This document shows positions 1-8,700 of a stretch of 64,000 bases of DNA, one piece after another. Each line of letters opens with the position of its first letter. The first letter of the stretch is position 1. Source of the DNA: Flavobacterium rakeshii (GTDB lineage Bacteria; Bacteroidota; Bacteroidia; Flavobacteriales; Flavobacteriaceae); the NCBI RefSeq assembly GCF_009741375.1, contig NZ_WOWP01000033.1, positions 1-64,000 of the forward strand. Reading direction: 5' to 3'. The position numbers and the translations under genes are program-made. The notes beneath the pieces are model-generated. The model did no database searches. It was not told where the DNA came from and saw only the letters and a program-made list of their open reading frames with translations.

Positions 1-3000
1 TTCATAGTATCTCCATTTGGAGAGATACCTTTAGGAATCATACAGGCAACATTATCAACAGTAAGTTCAAATGATGAAGAACAGATATCACCTCCTACAG
101 GAGTTACTGTTACGGTGTAAACACCAATCTCTGTAGCTGTAGCTGTTAAACCTGTACCGATGGTAGCACCGCTGGCATCAGTCCAGTCAATATTAACTGT
201 AGCTTCTGTATAATTATCATCAAGAGTTACTTCAAGCATATAAATTCCGCCTTCACAGCCTTGGTTAACGCTTATTATAGGTGTAGGAACAATATTTACA
301 ACGAAACTACTTTCGCTAGAACAGTCTGTACCAGGAGCCTGAGCAAAGATGTAAACCGTTTGTCCCTCTGTTAACTCATCTCCGGCAGCAAGCATATCGC
401 CTGTTCCATCAGGACCAGTATAATAGTTATTATTTTCACTTAGCGTAGGAAGTACAAAAGCATCACAATCAGTAACATCTTCTATTACATCTGCAACAGG
501 AATAGCGATAACTGATACTTCGATAGCTGCACGCGGGCTCTCACATCCGTTTTCGTTAGACTGACTTACATAATATGTAGTTGTACCGGCAATAGATGTA
601 TCTGGTGTTGGAGCTTCAGTAAGCGCCACACCGTCTTCAGAATCATACCAGTTAATAGTATATCCTTCCAATATTTCTGCCGTTAGAGCTGTAGCAACTG
701 CACCTTCACAGTACATAACATTACTAACAACAGGAGCAGGAATATCAATTGTAGAATAGGTTATTACAAGTGTACTGTTACAGAAAGGTGTAGACCATTC
801 AAAATAATAATCACCCGGAACTGTAAATCCTGTAATTGTAGTTACATTACTGTTAGGGTCTTCTATCAAAGTTGTAGAAGGGTTATTATCATAAGCTACC
901 CACGTACCTCCACCAATAGCTTCAATATTAGCTACCGGATCAGAACAGTCTATATTAAGCGGGCTTGGTGTAACAATACCTGTATTGGCATTAAATGTAA
1001 CAGCATCAAGGAAGTTACCTATTGTTGGGTCTCCGGCTGTAGGAACTGATTCAAAAATGAAACGTGTTACATCCTGACCTGCAGGAACAATATAAGTACC
1101 TGTATTATAACTCCAGTCAGTAGTACCTGTAGAAACAGGGTCACCTACCGGAAGATATGGTCCACCCGGAGGACCTGCTTTAAGCTGACAGGTCTCTACA
1201 GCCATACGCCCACGGTGAGCAAATCCATATTCAAAAACAGTTCCCGGAGGTGCAACATAATCCTGATACACACCTGCTACCTGATTAGCATTAAGCTCTA
1301 TAAACTGGTTACCGCTATAAGCAGGTACATCGTTAAAGCCATCTCCCCAATATTCTATCATACCATCTGTAGCTGTTGTTCTCCAGCCCGGCACTGCATT
1401 TTGGTGGAACATAGCCCATCCTCCTAAATCAAATAGCGGCTCCTCAAAATCAGAGTTAATTGTTGTTACTAAACACTGAGAAGCTCCGTTACCATTACTA
1501 TCAGGAGTTGTAATACAAAGATCACTTACATGTAATGAATTGTTTGGCGTAGTTGAATTAAGGGAAATTCTTATTTTATAAGTGGCACCTACCGTTAATC
1601 CTAATGCATTAATAGCATTGTTTTCACTACAATATAGTGGTTCGCCAAGTGCATCACCACAAAAATCTTCATAAAGAGCAAGTACAAATGGCTGAGCAGA
1701 AGCGTTACCTACTTCAAAATTACTAAGAGTAATAATATGTGTTGGGTCTCCCGCAACAAATTCATACCATACATCACCACCATTAACACCGGTACAAACC
1801 GGCTCTGTAGAGGCAGTAGCTCCTAAAAATGATACTTCTGTAAAATCAACACATTCATATGTAGTATTTACAGGTGTCATTACTGCCCCGTCACACTCAT
1901 CGTTCTCAATAGCTGAAATAAAGCTAAACGGACCTGTCCATGTACTATACCCATCGGCATCGCCACAATTAGCTCTTACATAAAATACATATTCTGTAGC
2001 CGAATCAAGTCCGGTAACTGTATGAGGGTTTTGGGTTGTTTCCTCACCTGCTTCTGTTGGAGCAGGCGATCCTGAAGGAAGTGCCCATACTTCCCATGTA
2101 CCAGCATCTCCCATTTCGTCCCAACTAAATGTAGCCGATGATGAAGTAGTAGATATCAATGTTATATTTTGTGGTTTTGGACATGTAGGTTCGTCACAAG
2201 AAACCGTTCCTGCAATTACTATTGTACCCTGTTCTCCCAAACCTGCCGGTTTTGAGTAAATATCTTCATACTGACTGTAAATAATCAGTCCTTTATCTGC
2301 CGGGTTAGAACCCGATGTGTTCCAATACACCTCAATATCAACATCCGGACAAAGCGGAATATCTACGGTTGCCGATGTACCCCAGGTAAAACTTGAACCT
2401 ATTACCTGAATCTCTACACCACCCTGAGAAACCGTCATGGTATTACCCTGCCAGCCGGTTCCGGCTTCACTGGTCATCTCAAAAGTGAATGTACACTGAT
2501 CTACAGGATCACAAACATTTGTATGTGCACTTGTAGGACCTGCCCAATCAGTAAGAGAATCATCTGCACAAACATATCTTACATAAAAGTCATAGTTTGT
2601 AGAAGGATCTAAATCATTAATCGTAACCGAAGTTTCTGTGGTTGTAGTACCGGCATCTGTTGCCGATGGTGCCGGCTCACCAGCTTCAACATAAAAATAT
2701 TCATACGACCCCGGAACATCATTCCATGACAAATCAACACTTGTTGTTGTTTCATTTGAAACTGTAATTCCTACTGGCGCTATACATAGTGGTTCGTCAC
2801 AATCTACAGTTCCTGTATACAATGACGTATTTTGAGAACCTGTACCAGAAGGTTTAGTATAGAAATCCTGGTTGAATCCGTTTCTGGCAATAAGTCCCAC
2901 TTCATAAGCATAACTACCTCCTGAATTCCAGAAAATCTCTATAGGCATATCATTACACACCTGTACATTAACCTCATAAGGTCCAGATCCTGTAAAGCCC

Positions 3001-4670
3001 GGCCCTAATACTGCTACCTCAACATCATTTTGAAGTACACTTATAGTATTACCATTCCATCCGTCACCATAACTGTCAGTAAGTACAAAAGTATATGTAC
3101 ACTGATCTGCAGCATCACAAACTGTTGTACTAAATACAAAAGGACCAGACCATGTACTAAATGTACCATCGCCACAATCTGCTCTTACATAATATTCATA
3201 ATTTGTAGCTGATACTAATGGAGTACTGTCAAACTCTGTAGTAACATTATAATCTGTACTCACAGTAGTTGTTGTACCTGCTCCTGCCGGTATACCTGCT
3301 CCTTCTTCCTGCACTACTACTTCCCATGAGGTAGAACCATTAGCATCCCAAGTAAGATCGGCAGAGGCTAACCCCATATTTGAAGCCGATAGCCCTGTAG
3401 GAGGAGGACAGTTCACCTGTTGTACCGTTAAGGTATAAGGTGTAGATTGTGGTGATGCCCAAGTAGATATAACTATATAGTAAGTAGTACCACCTGTTAC
3501 AGCAATAGTTGACAGCGAAAGTGGCTGTGAAGTAAAGCCAGATACTACACCTTCTAAACAGTTATTACCTATGTCAGCACAATCATCATAAATAAACACA
3601 CCTACATAAGTACCTAAATCATCTAAATCTAAACTTATTACACCATCTGAAGCAGGTGTATAAGCATATACAACGTCATCACCGTCTAAATAACTAGATG
3701 TAGACCCACAACCAGAGGAACCTGCTGAACCACTATAATCATCTCCGTAGTTCGAAGTATTATCTGTAGCAGAGTATGGCAGTGACGTAATTTCAATTGG
3801 AGCAGCACAGGTATCACCTAATCCTACCGTAGTAAAAAAGAAAGGTCCTGCCCAGTTGCTCTCGTTTACATCTTCTTCACAAATTGTTTTTACATAAAAC
3901 TTATAGTCCGTATTTTCTGTAAGAAGTGTTGCATTAAATTCTGCTGTTCCGGTAACCGATACACCTGTACCTGTAGGGACATCGGCAGTAGGAAGTACTT
4001 CTACTTCCCATTCACCAGCTAGACCGGCATCCCAAGACAGGTCGGCAGTTTCTGTACCGATATTATCTGCGGCAAGGTTTGTTGGTGCAATACATTCTTC
4101 TGTAACCGAAACATTATCTACCAACCAGCGGTCGCCATCATCACCTTCCATTACAAATGCGATATAAACATTTGTAGAGGCTGCAAAGCTGGAAAGCGAA
4201 ACTACTATTTCGGTATATTCCTGCTGAATTGGGTTTATTTGCAGTTCAGTCCATTCTTCAACTTGAGTGTAAGCTGTTAAGTTTGAAGGGTCTGCATCTG
4301 TAGAAACCATTATACGGTATAAACTACCATCGTCACCATTCATACTTAATCTTGAGAAAAACCGTAATTGTGCATTATTCGGTAGTAATACCAATGGTGT
4401 AACCAGCCAGTCTTGTGCCGGCACATCTCCAATTACATTTTCTTTCTCAATAAGGGCTGCATAACTTCCTTCGTGAGGAGGTAATGCATCATTACCTAAT
4501 TCACTTCTCTTCCATGCCTGTACAGGCCCAATTCCATTATTATAAATATTCCAGCCTGTAGGTGGCCAGACAGAGGTGTCTTCAAACCCTTCCTGAGCCA
4601 ACTGCGAATAACTGCTCATGGCTGTAAAGAGCATGAAAAGCATGAATAAATTTCCTGCTATCTTTTTCAT
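1..4670 (-). CDS. Large secreted multidomain surface protein (cleaved-adhesin/FN3 repeats, type B T9SS sorting domain), 3' end outside window
   Basis: An open frame runs from ATG at 4670 to the window edge without a stop (at least 1556 codons). The N-terminus is a signal peptide (MKKIAGNLFMLFMLF..., cleavage near SYS-Q). Residues about 22-190 resemble a cleaved-adhesin (choice-of-anchor J) lectin-like domain. At least four fibronectin type III-like modules follow, each opening with C-x-x-P and containing a (D/T)LSW-type strand. They alternate with two Cys-rich repeats of about 110 residues (about 525-640 and 730-840), the first with a YGDGWNGN motif. Towards the C-terminus are Ig/PKD-like modules. 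The last residues read IPKGISPNGDT, the usual opening of the gliding-motility-associated (CHU_C, type B) sorting domain, so probably only about 80-90 residues are missing. In known cases such proteins are exported by T9SS and displayed on the surface. Adhesion is inferred; no catalytic motif was seen. Confidence 0.9.
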   Translation of the reverse strand, partial: MKKIAGNLFMLFMLFTAMSSYSQLAQEGFEDTSVWPPTGWNIYNNGIGPVQAWKRSELGNDALPPHEGSYAALIEKENVIGDVPAQDWLVTPLVLLPNNAQLRFFSRLSMNGDDGSLYRIMVSTDADPSNLTAYTQVEEWTELQINPIQQEYTEIVVSLSSFAASTNVYIAFVMEGDDGDRWLVDNVSVTEECIAPTNLAADNIGTETADLSWDAGLAGEWEVEVLPTADVPTGTGVSVTGTAEFNATLLTENTDYKFYVKTICEEDVNESNWAGPFFFTTVGLGDTCAAPIEITSLPYSATDNTSNYGDDYSGSAGSSGCGSTSSYLDGDDVVYAYTPASDGVISLDLDDLGTYVGVFIYDDCADIGNNCLEGVVSGFTSQPLSLSTIAVTGGTTYYIVISTWASPQSTPYTLTVQQVNCPPPTGLSASNMGLASADLTWDANGSTSWEVVVQEEGAGIPAGAGTTTTVSTDYNVTTEFDSTPLVSATNYEYYVRADCGDGTFSTWSGPFVFSTTVCDAADQCTYTFVLTDSYGDGWNGNTISVLQNDVEVAVLGPGFTGSGPYEVNVQVCNDMPIEIFWNSGGSYAYEVGLIARNGFNQDFYTKPSGTGSQNTSLYTGTVDCDEPLCIAPVGITVSNETTTSVDLSWNDVPGSYEYFYVEAGEPAPSATDAGTTTTETSVTINDLDPSTNYDFYVRYVCADDSLTDWAGPTSAHTNVCDPVDQCTFTFEMTSEAGTGWQGNTMTVSQGGVEIQVIGSSFTWGTSATVDIPLCPDVDIEVYWNTSGSNPADKGLIIYSQYEDIYSKPAGLGEQGTIVIAGTVSCDEPTCPKPQNITLISTTSSSATFSWDEMGDAGTWEVWALPSGSPAPTEAGEETTQNPHTVTGLDSATEYVFYVRANCGDADGYSTWTGPFSFISAIENDECDGAVMTPVNTTYECVDFTEVSFLGATASTEPVCTGVNGGDVWYEFVAGDPTHIITLSNFEVGNASAQPFVLALYEDFCGDALGEPLYCSENNAINALGLTVGATYKIRISLNSTTPNNSLHVSDLCITTPDSNGNGASQCLVTTINSDFEEPLFDLGGWAMFHQNAVPGWRTTATDGMIEYWGDGFNDVPAYSGNQFIELNANQVAGVYQDYVAPPGTVFEYGFAHRGRMAVETCQLKAGPPGGPYLPVGDPVSTGTTDWSYNTGTYIVPAGQDVTRFIFESVPTAGDPTIGNFLDAVTFNANTGIVTPSPLNIDCSDPVANIEAIGGGTWVAYDNNPSTTLIEDPNSNVTTITGFTVPGDYYFEWSTPFCNSTLVITYSTIDIPAPVVSNVMYCEGAVATALTAEILEGYTINWYDSEDGVALTEAPTPDTSIAGTTTYYVSQSNENGCESPRAAIEVSVIAIPVADVIEDVTDCDAFVLPTLSENNNYYTGPDGTGDMLAAGDELTEGQTVYIFAQAPGTDCSSESSFVVNIVPTPIISVNQGCEGGIYMLEVTLDDNYTEATVNIDWTDASGATIGTGLTATATEIGVYTVTVTPVGGDICSSSFELTVDNVACMIPKGISPNGDTM

Positions 4671-4745
4671 AAGATTTTATAGTTTGTAGTTAATTATGTT
4701 CGTTATAGTTTTCATTTCCGTAAATGAAGAATCACTGTGCTACAG

Positions 4746-4773
4746 TCCCTTAAGATTAAACAACCTTAAGGGA
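4746..4773. terminator. Inverted repeat, possible terminator between two secreted-protein genes
   Basis: Perfect 9-bp arms TCCCTTAAG/CTTAAGGGA with a 10-nt loop lie 33 bp beyond the stop of the 770-aa gene and 76 bp before the start of the large adhesin gene. No T-run follows on either strand. It could be a weak terminator, an mRNA 3'-end stabiliser or an operator. Confidence 0.45.
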
Positions 4774-4805
4774 ACCGATTTACACAGCTATAGTTTAGTT
4801 AAGGT

Positions 4806-7118
4806 TTAGTTCTTAAGTATTTTTGTTGTAGCAGTAGTATTGTTATCAAAACTTACTTTTACAACATAATAGCCCGCCTGAAGATCCTGTAAATTAACCT
4901 CACCTGTAGCAGCAGTATAAACCTGCTGTCCAAGCATATTGTATATTTTTACCTCATTAACAGTACTGTTAGCTTTGATGTATAAAGTAGATGATACCGG
5001 ATTAGGATATACTGTAAATACATTAGCATTGAAATCAATTGTACCAAGTGCTCCAATATTAACAACTACTTCAAGCTCACCATAAACATCGGTATTATCT
5101 ACAGAGGTAGCCCTTACAGTAGCAGTACCGTTAGCCAGAGCTGTTACAAGACCGTTATCGTCTACAGATACAAAATCAGTACCTGCCTCTACGCTCCATG
5201 TAACATCGGTAACTGTAGCATCTTCCGGAGTGGTTACTGCTAAAAGCTGCAGGGTTCCGTTTTCAGTAGTGATAGTAGCTTCTGCATCATTTTCAACAAC
5301 AACTTCAACAGCTGTTACATCAATATTTTGGTTAGAAACTGTGATTTCGATTTCGTCGTATACTGTTTCATCCGAAGAAAGTGTAGCTCTCACTACCACA
5401 GTACCATCTGCAACAGCAGTTACAAGTCCGTTTTCATCAACAGTAGCATATTCAGCTCCCTGCTCTACAGTCCAAACTACAGTTTCCTCTTCCGGAGTAA
5501 CAGCAGCCTCTAACTGAAGTGTACCTTCGTTTACAATAATTTCAGGAAGTACTTCATCCTGAGTAGTGATTACTACTGAAGGCTCTACTGTAACCGATTG
5601 TGTTTCGCAAATACTAATTGCAATTACAGCGGTAGTTGCTGCCGGGTTTGCAGATGTTTCTTTAGTAAATTCAATAGAGCTGATAAGCTTATCATGATTT
5701 TCTTCATCAAGCGTAAACTCTGTTTGGAAAAGCTGGGTTTGTGTAAGTCCGCTAAAACTGTTTAACGGTGCCCATGCTGCTGTAGTGATAACCGATATTC
5801 TACCTATACCTCCCATTGCAACCGTAGCAGCATCAGGACTTGTAGACCACCAGTCTGTAGCATTTTGGTTTGCAAATATTTGTGAAGTACCATCGGTAAA
5901 ATTAACCTGAACATCCACATTGTTAGTATTTTCTGCACTTACCCATGCGATGTATACTTTCTCTGCCTTTTTCTGCTCTGTAAGTTCAAGTGTACCTGTA
6001 TTACTGGTAGTATTTCTTAATACAAGTCCGTTATTTTCAGTATAAGAAGCTAACTGGTACGTTAAACCTTCTGTAGCACTGCTTGATATTAAACCATCAT
6101 TTGGAAAACCTCCGCCATAAGCAGCAGCACTAGCACCCGAACTGTGAGGATTTGTAGGAACAAAATCCTGAGCATAAAATGCATTAGCACCGTCTACAGG
6201 ATGTGTTGTTTTATCGTTAGCATCTCCACCTGTACCTTCGGCAACCACATCATGATTAAATCCTGTTAATGTTAACGGAGTAAACACACACTCACCGGAA
6301 TTAACAACCTCTGTAGCTGTTACACTTACTGCCAGTACAGACATACGTATTTCACTTGCCCATTCTGCAGTACTGTCACCATTAAATGTGAAAGTAATAC
6401 CGGTAACCGTTTTTTCCTGATTAGCTTCATCTATCGCTAAAGCTATTTCATAAAGCCTCGGGTTAGAAGCATCACCTTCAAGGTTATTATTGCTTGTATT
6501 TATCCTTCCTATACCCTGTATTGCAGTACCGGTACCATTGTACCAGTCGTTTACAGTAAGTGAAGCCGTTTGGCTGGTTGCATCACTAAAGTTTACAGTA
6601 GCGGTAAATGGTAGTGTTTGCATACCGCCACCTGCACAAGCTGCAAGGAAATATACATCGGTTACATTTTGAGCCGAAAACTCAAGCGTTCCTGTGTTTG
6701 TACCTGTACCTACATAATCGGGTGTAAGGAACAAAGCGTTATTACCCGAGTAATCTGCAAGCTGGAAAGTAACATCAGTGGTAGTGGCACTGTTTACAAC
6801 TCCATCTGCAGGTAAACCATAGGTAGGGAAAGTAGCTCCTGATGTAGCCTGAAAATCTAATGACACCAATGCACGTGTATTGGTTTGATCAAAGCTCATA
6901 TCTGTACTCTCAGATGCATTACCTACTCCATTAGCAATAATGTCATGGTTAAATCCTGAAGTAATTGTTACAGCTTCGTTATAAGGTTCCTGAGCAGAAA
7001 CCTGCCCGGCAGCAAGTAAGAACAGTCCCAGTAGTGATGGGGTATAGTTCTTCCTTACAAAGTTTGATGCCCTGTGCATAGTATGCACGGCATCTCTTCT
7101 AGTAAAGTTGATTTTCAT
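4806..7118 (-). CDS. T9SS-secreted protein with duplicated N-terminal module and two Ig-like (Big_2) domains, type A sorting domain
   Basis: This 770-residue secreted protein has a signal peptide ending near residue 42 (GLFLLAAGQVSA-Q). A start at Met14 would give a more normal signal length. Two modules of roughly 220 residues (about 48-270 and 280-505) are recognisably duplicated: each begins with GFNHD, followed by an (N/D)GL or (D/N)GV motif, a TGTLE strand, a VNF(S/T)D strand and a GIGRI motif. Two bacterial Ig-like group 2 domains follow, each with the DENGLVTA/DDNGLVTA signature. The final ~75 residues are a type A sorting domain (VYPNPVSSTLYIK ... GYYVVKVSF ... KILKN). T9SS export and surface attachment or release are therefore expected. 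No enzyme motif was seen; the duplicated module is not one I recognise, and sugar or surface binding is only a guess. Confidence 0.88.
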   Translation of the reverse strand: MKINFTRRDAVHTMHRASNFVRKNYTPSLLGLFLLAAGQVSAQEPYNEAVTITSGFNHDIIANGVGNASESTDMSFDQTNTRALVSLDFQATSGATFPTYGLPADGVVNSATTTDVTFQLADYSGNNALFLTPDYVGTGTNTGTLEFSAQNVTDVYFLAACAGGGMQTLPFTATVNFSDATSQTASLTVNDWYNGTGTAIQGIGRINTSNNNLEGDASNPRLYEIALAIDEANQEKTVTGITFTFNGDSTAEWASEIRMSVLAVSVTATEVVNSGECVFTPLTLTGFNHDVVAEGTGGDANDKTTHPVDGANAFYAQDFVPTNPHSSGASAAAYGGGFPNDGLISSSATEGLTYQLASYTENNGLVLRNTTSNTGTLELTEQKKAEKVYIAWVSAENTNNVDVQVNFTDGTSQIFANQNATDWWSTSPDAATVAMGGIGRISVITTAAWAPLNSFSGLTQTQLFQTEFTLDEENHDKLISSIEFTKETSANPAATTAVIAISICETQSVTVEPSVVITTQDEVLPEIIVNEGTLQLEAAVTPEEETVVWTVEQGAEYATVDENGLVTAVADGTVVVRATLSSDETVYDEIEITVSNQNIDVTAVEVVVENDAEATITTENGTLQLLAVTTPEDATVTDVTWSVEAGTDFVSVDDNGLVTALANGTATVRATSVDNTDVYGELEVVVNIGALGTIDFNANVFTVYPNPVSSTLYIKANSTVNEVKIYNMLGQQVYTAATGEVNLQDLQAGYYVVKVSFDNNTTATTKILKN

Positions 7119-7146
7119 AATGATTTGGTTTTTGGTTTTGTTGCTG

Positions 7147-7173
7147 CAAAATTAAAACTATTTAGACTAAATA
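7147..7173 (-). promoter_or_regulatory. Putative promoter (TAATTTTG) with adjacent 15-nt palindrome
   Basis: Read on the minus strand, 7154-7147 is TAATTTTG, matching the Bacteroidota -7 consensus TAnnTTTG about 29 bp before the start of the 770-aa gene. Just upstream is a perfect palindrome TATTTAG-A-CTAAATA (7159-7173), overlapping the spacer and possible operator position. No clear -33 TTTG is visible. Confidence 0.45.
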
Positions 7174-7212
7174 AAAATAATATTTATCCCCGCTAAACAG
7201 TTTTAACAATGA

Positions 7213-8601
7213 TTAGTTTTTAACTATCTTTTTTACAGCAGTTTGGTTATTAGCAAATTGTATTTTTACAATATATACACCGCTTTGAAGTGAAGAAAGG
7301 TCTAGTGTTGACGCTTTAGCTTCAAATACGGTTTGTCCGGTAACAGATGTTATTACAACATTCTCAACATCAGTCTCCTGTACGTTAATATTTAGTACAT
7401 TATTTACAGGATTTGGTGTAAGGCTAAAATCCATAGTAGTGAAGTCATCAGTATCTAGTGTCATACTGAATCCCTGTAGGTATACAGACATAGGGAATTC
7501 ACCCTGATCGCCATTAAATACAGCATCTGGAACATCAATTTTAAACGAGTGCTCACCGGCAGTCAAATCACCAAGTTCAATAACGCGAATAGGAATTTTA
7601 TCCCCAGGACACCAGTTACTAAATGAAGCCCATTGTGCAGGTGTCATAGTATTGCTGCCATAAATACCGTTTGGCTGAGTATTATAATATCTAAAAGGCT
7701 CACAAGATATTCCTCCTGGTTTGTAACTAAGTACTTCCTCACCATCTAAATAAATATAATGCCATCTTCTTATGTACTCCTCTCCTCCTGAGTTAGCACC
7801 GTGGTTTGAAGTAATAAGGTAAAAATGTGCATTTGGAACATCTTCCTCCAGCGTAAAATTGATTGTTCTTACTGTTTCACCAAGCACATCTGTACCCTCA
7901 AGCGTATAATCTCTTAAAGCATACTTAAATGAAAGCGGTAAAAAGAAATTATCACCATATTCAACGCTTGTATCAACATCGGTTACAAACTCAAGGGTAC
8001 CATAAAACACATCGCTTCTTCCGGCACAGCCTGCAACCTGTTCGTTAGCTGCATAAGGAACTCCAAACAGCTCAAGTTCAATCCATAAATCGTAATCAGC
8101 TAAAACAGTAGGATCCTGAAAAATTTGAGCTACATTATCCATTTCAAATGTATAAGGAACTTCATCCGGCTGTACATTCTTATTCATAAACGGAGTAATG
8201 TAACGACCAAGCTCAACACGCTCAACTTCACCATAAGCATAAGACTCCTGATCTTTTGGGACAAGCGCCAGGTTAACATTACCTATCCTGTCATAATTAT
8301 CACACGCAGCTTTAATAGTGATGTTCATTGTTAGCGTATTTCCGAAAAGCGCTAACTCATCATTAGTAAGTTTACGCGTAAAACAGGAATTGCTTAAACG
8401 AAATACTCCGGCAGGAACAGGCTCATCTACAGTTGCTGCATACCCATCATAAAAAAGCACCTCATCAAACACAGTAATAGTTTGCTGTGCATTCATTTTT
8501 GATGCCCCTGTTAAAAGGAAACTAACCATCAAAAATTTGAAAATATTTTTAAAATAGGAAACAGAGAAATAAGCATTTCCAGAAAATGTAGTTTTACTCA
8601 T
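7213..8601 (-). CDS. PNGase F-like peptide-N-glycosidase, T9SS-secreted
   Basis: This is a likely secreted amidase that removes N-glycans from glycoproteins. The 462-aa protein has a signal peptide to about residue 38 (MNA-QQ). Three positions line up by eye with the catalytic acids of Elizabethkingia PNGase F: Asp104 in CDNYDRIGNV (D60 in the CDEWDRYANV motif), Glu177 in IELELFG (E118) and Glu275 in GGEEYIRRWH (E206). NWCPGDKIPIRV (329-340) matches the family's WCPG..P.R segment, and Cys residues needed for family disulfides are present. Residues about 388-462 are a type A sorting domain (SLTPNPVNNVLNI ... KKIVKN), which PNGase F itself lacks in its mature form. It lies immediately downstream of a hybrid two-component regulator on the same strand. 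The assignment to the family is strong; activity on a particular glycan is inferred. Confidence 0.82.
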   Translation of the reverse strand: MSKTTFSGNAYFSVSYFKNIFKFLMVSFLLTGASKMNAQQTITVFDEVLFYDGYAATVDEPVPAGVFRLSNSCFTRKLTNDELALFGNTLTMNITIKAACDNYDRIGNVNLALVPKDQESYAYGEVERVELGRYITPFMNKNVQPDEVPYTFEMDNVAQIFQDPTVLADYDLWIELELFGVPYAANEQVAGCAGRSDVFYGTLEFVTDVDTSVEYGDNFFLPLSFKYALRDYTLEGTDVLGETVRTINFTLEEDVPNAHFYLITSNHGANSGGEEYIRRWHYIYLDGEEVLSYKPGGISCEPFRYYNTQPNGIYGSNTMTPAQWASFSNWCPGDKIPIRVIELGDLTAGEHSFKIDVPDAVFNGDQGEFPMSVYLQGFSMTLDTDDFTTMDFSLTPNPVNNVLNINVQETDVENVVITSVTGQTVFEAKASTLDLSSLQSGVYIVKIQFANNQTAVKKIVKN

Positions 8602-8671
8602 AGTTAAAATAAAGTTTAAAGAATTGTTAAAGGTGTAAACCTCACATTTTTTAAACTTTAACTATATAACT

Positions 8672-8700
8672 ATTGTTTCAAATACTGTAATAATTGTTTC
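8672..8700. promoter_or_regulatory. Direct repeat spaced 21 bp, candidate AraC-type (HTCS) binding site
   Basis: ATTGTTTC occurs at 8672-8679 and again at 8693-8700 in the same orientation, a 21-bp register, in the 97-bp gap between the HTCS regulator and the PNGase F-like gene. AraC-family proteins commonly bind direct half-sites about two helical turns apart. Binding by the upstream regulator is inference. Confidence 0.35.

Noticed and set aside
5230..5517. Long antisense frames within the secreted-protein, efflux and kinase genes (for example here, 15709-16215 and 55309-56145)
   Set aside because: They are shadows of well-supported genes: no signal, domain or promoter of their own.
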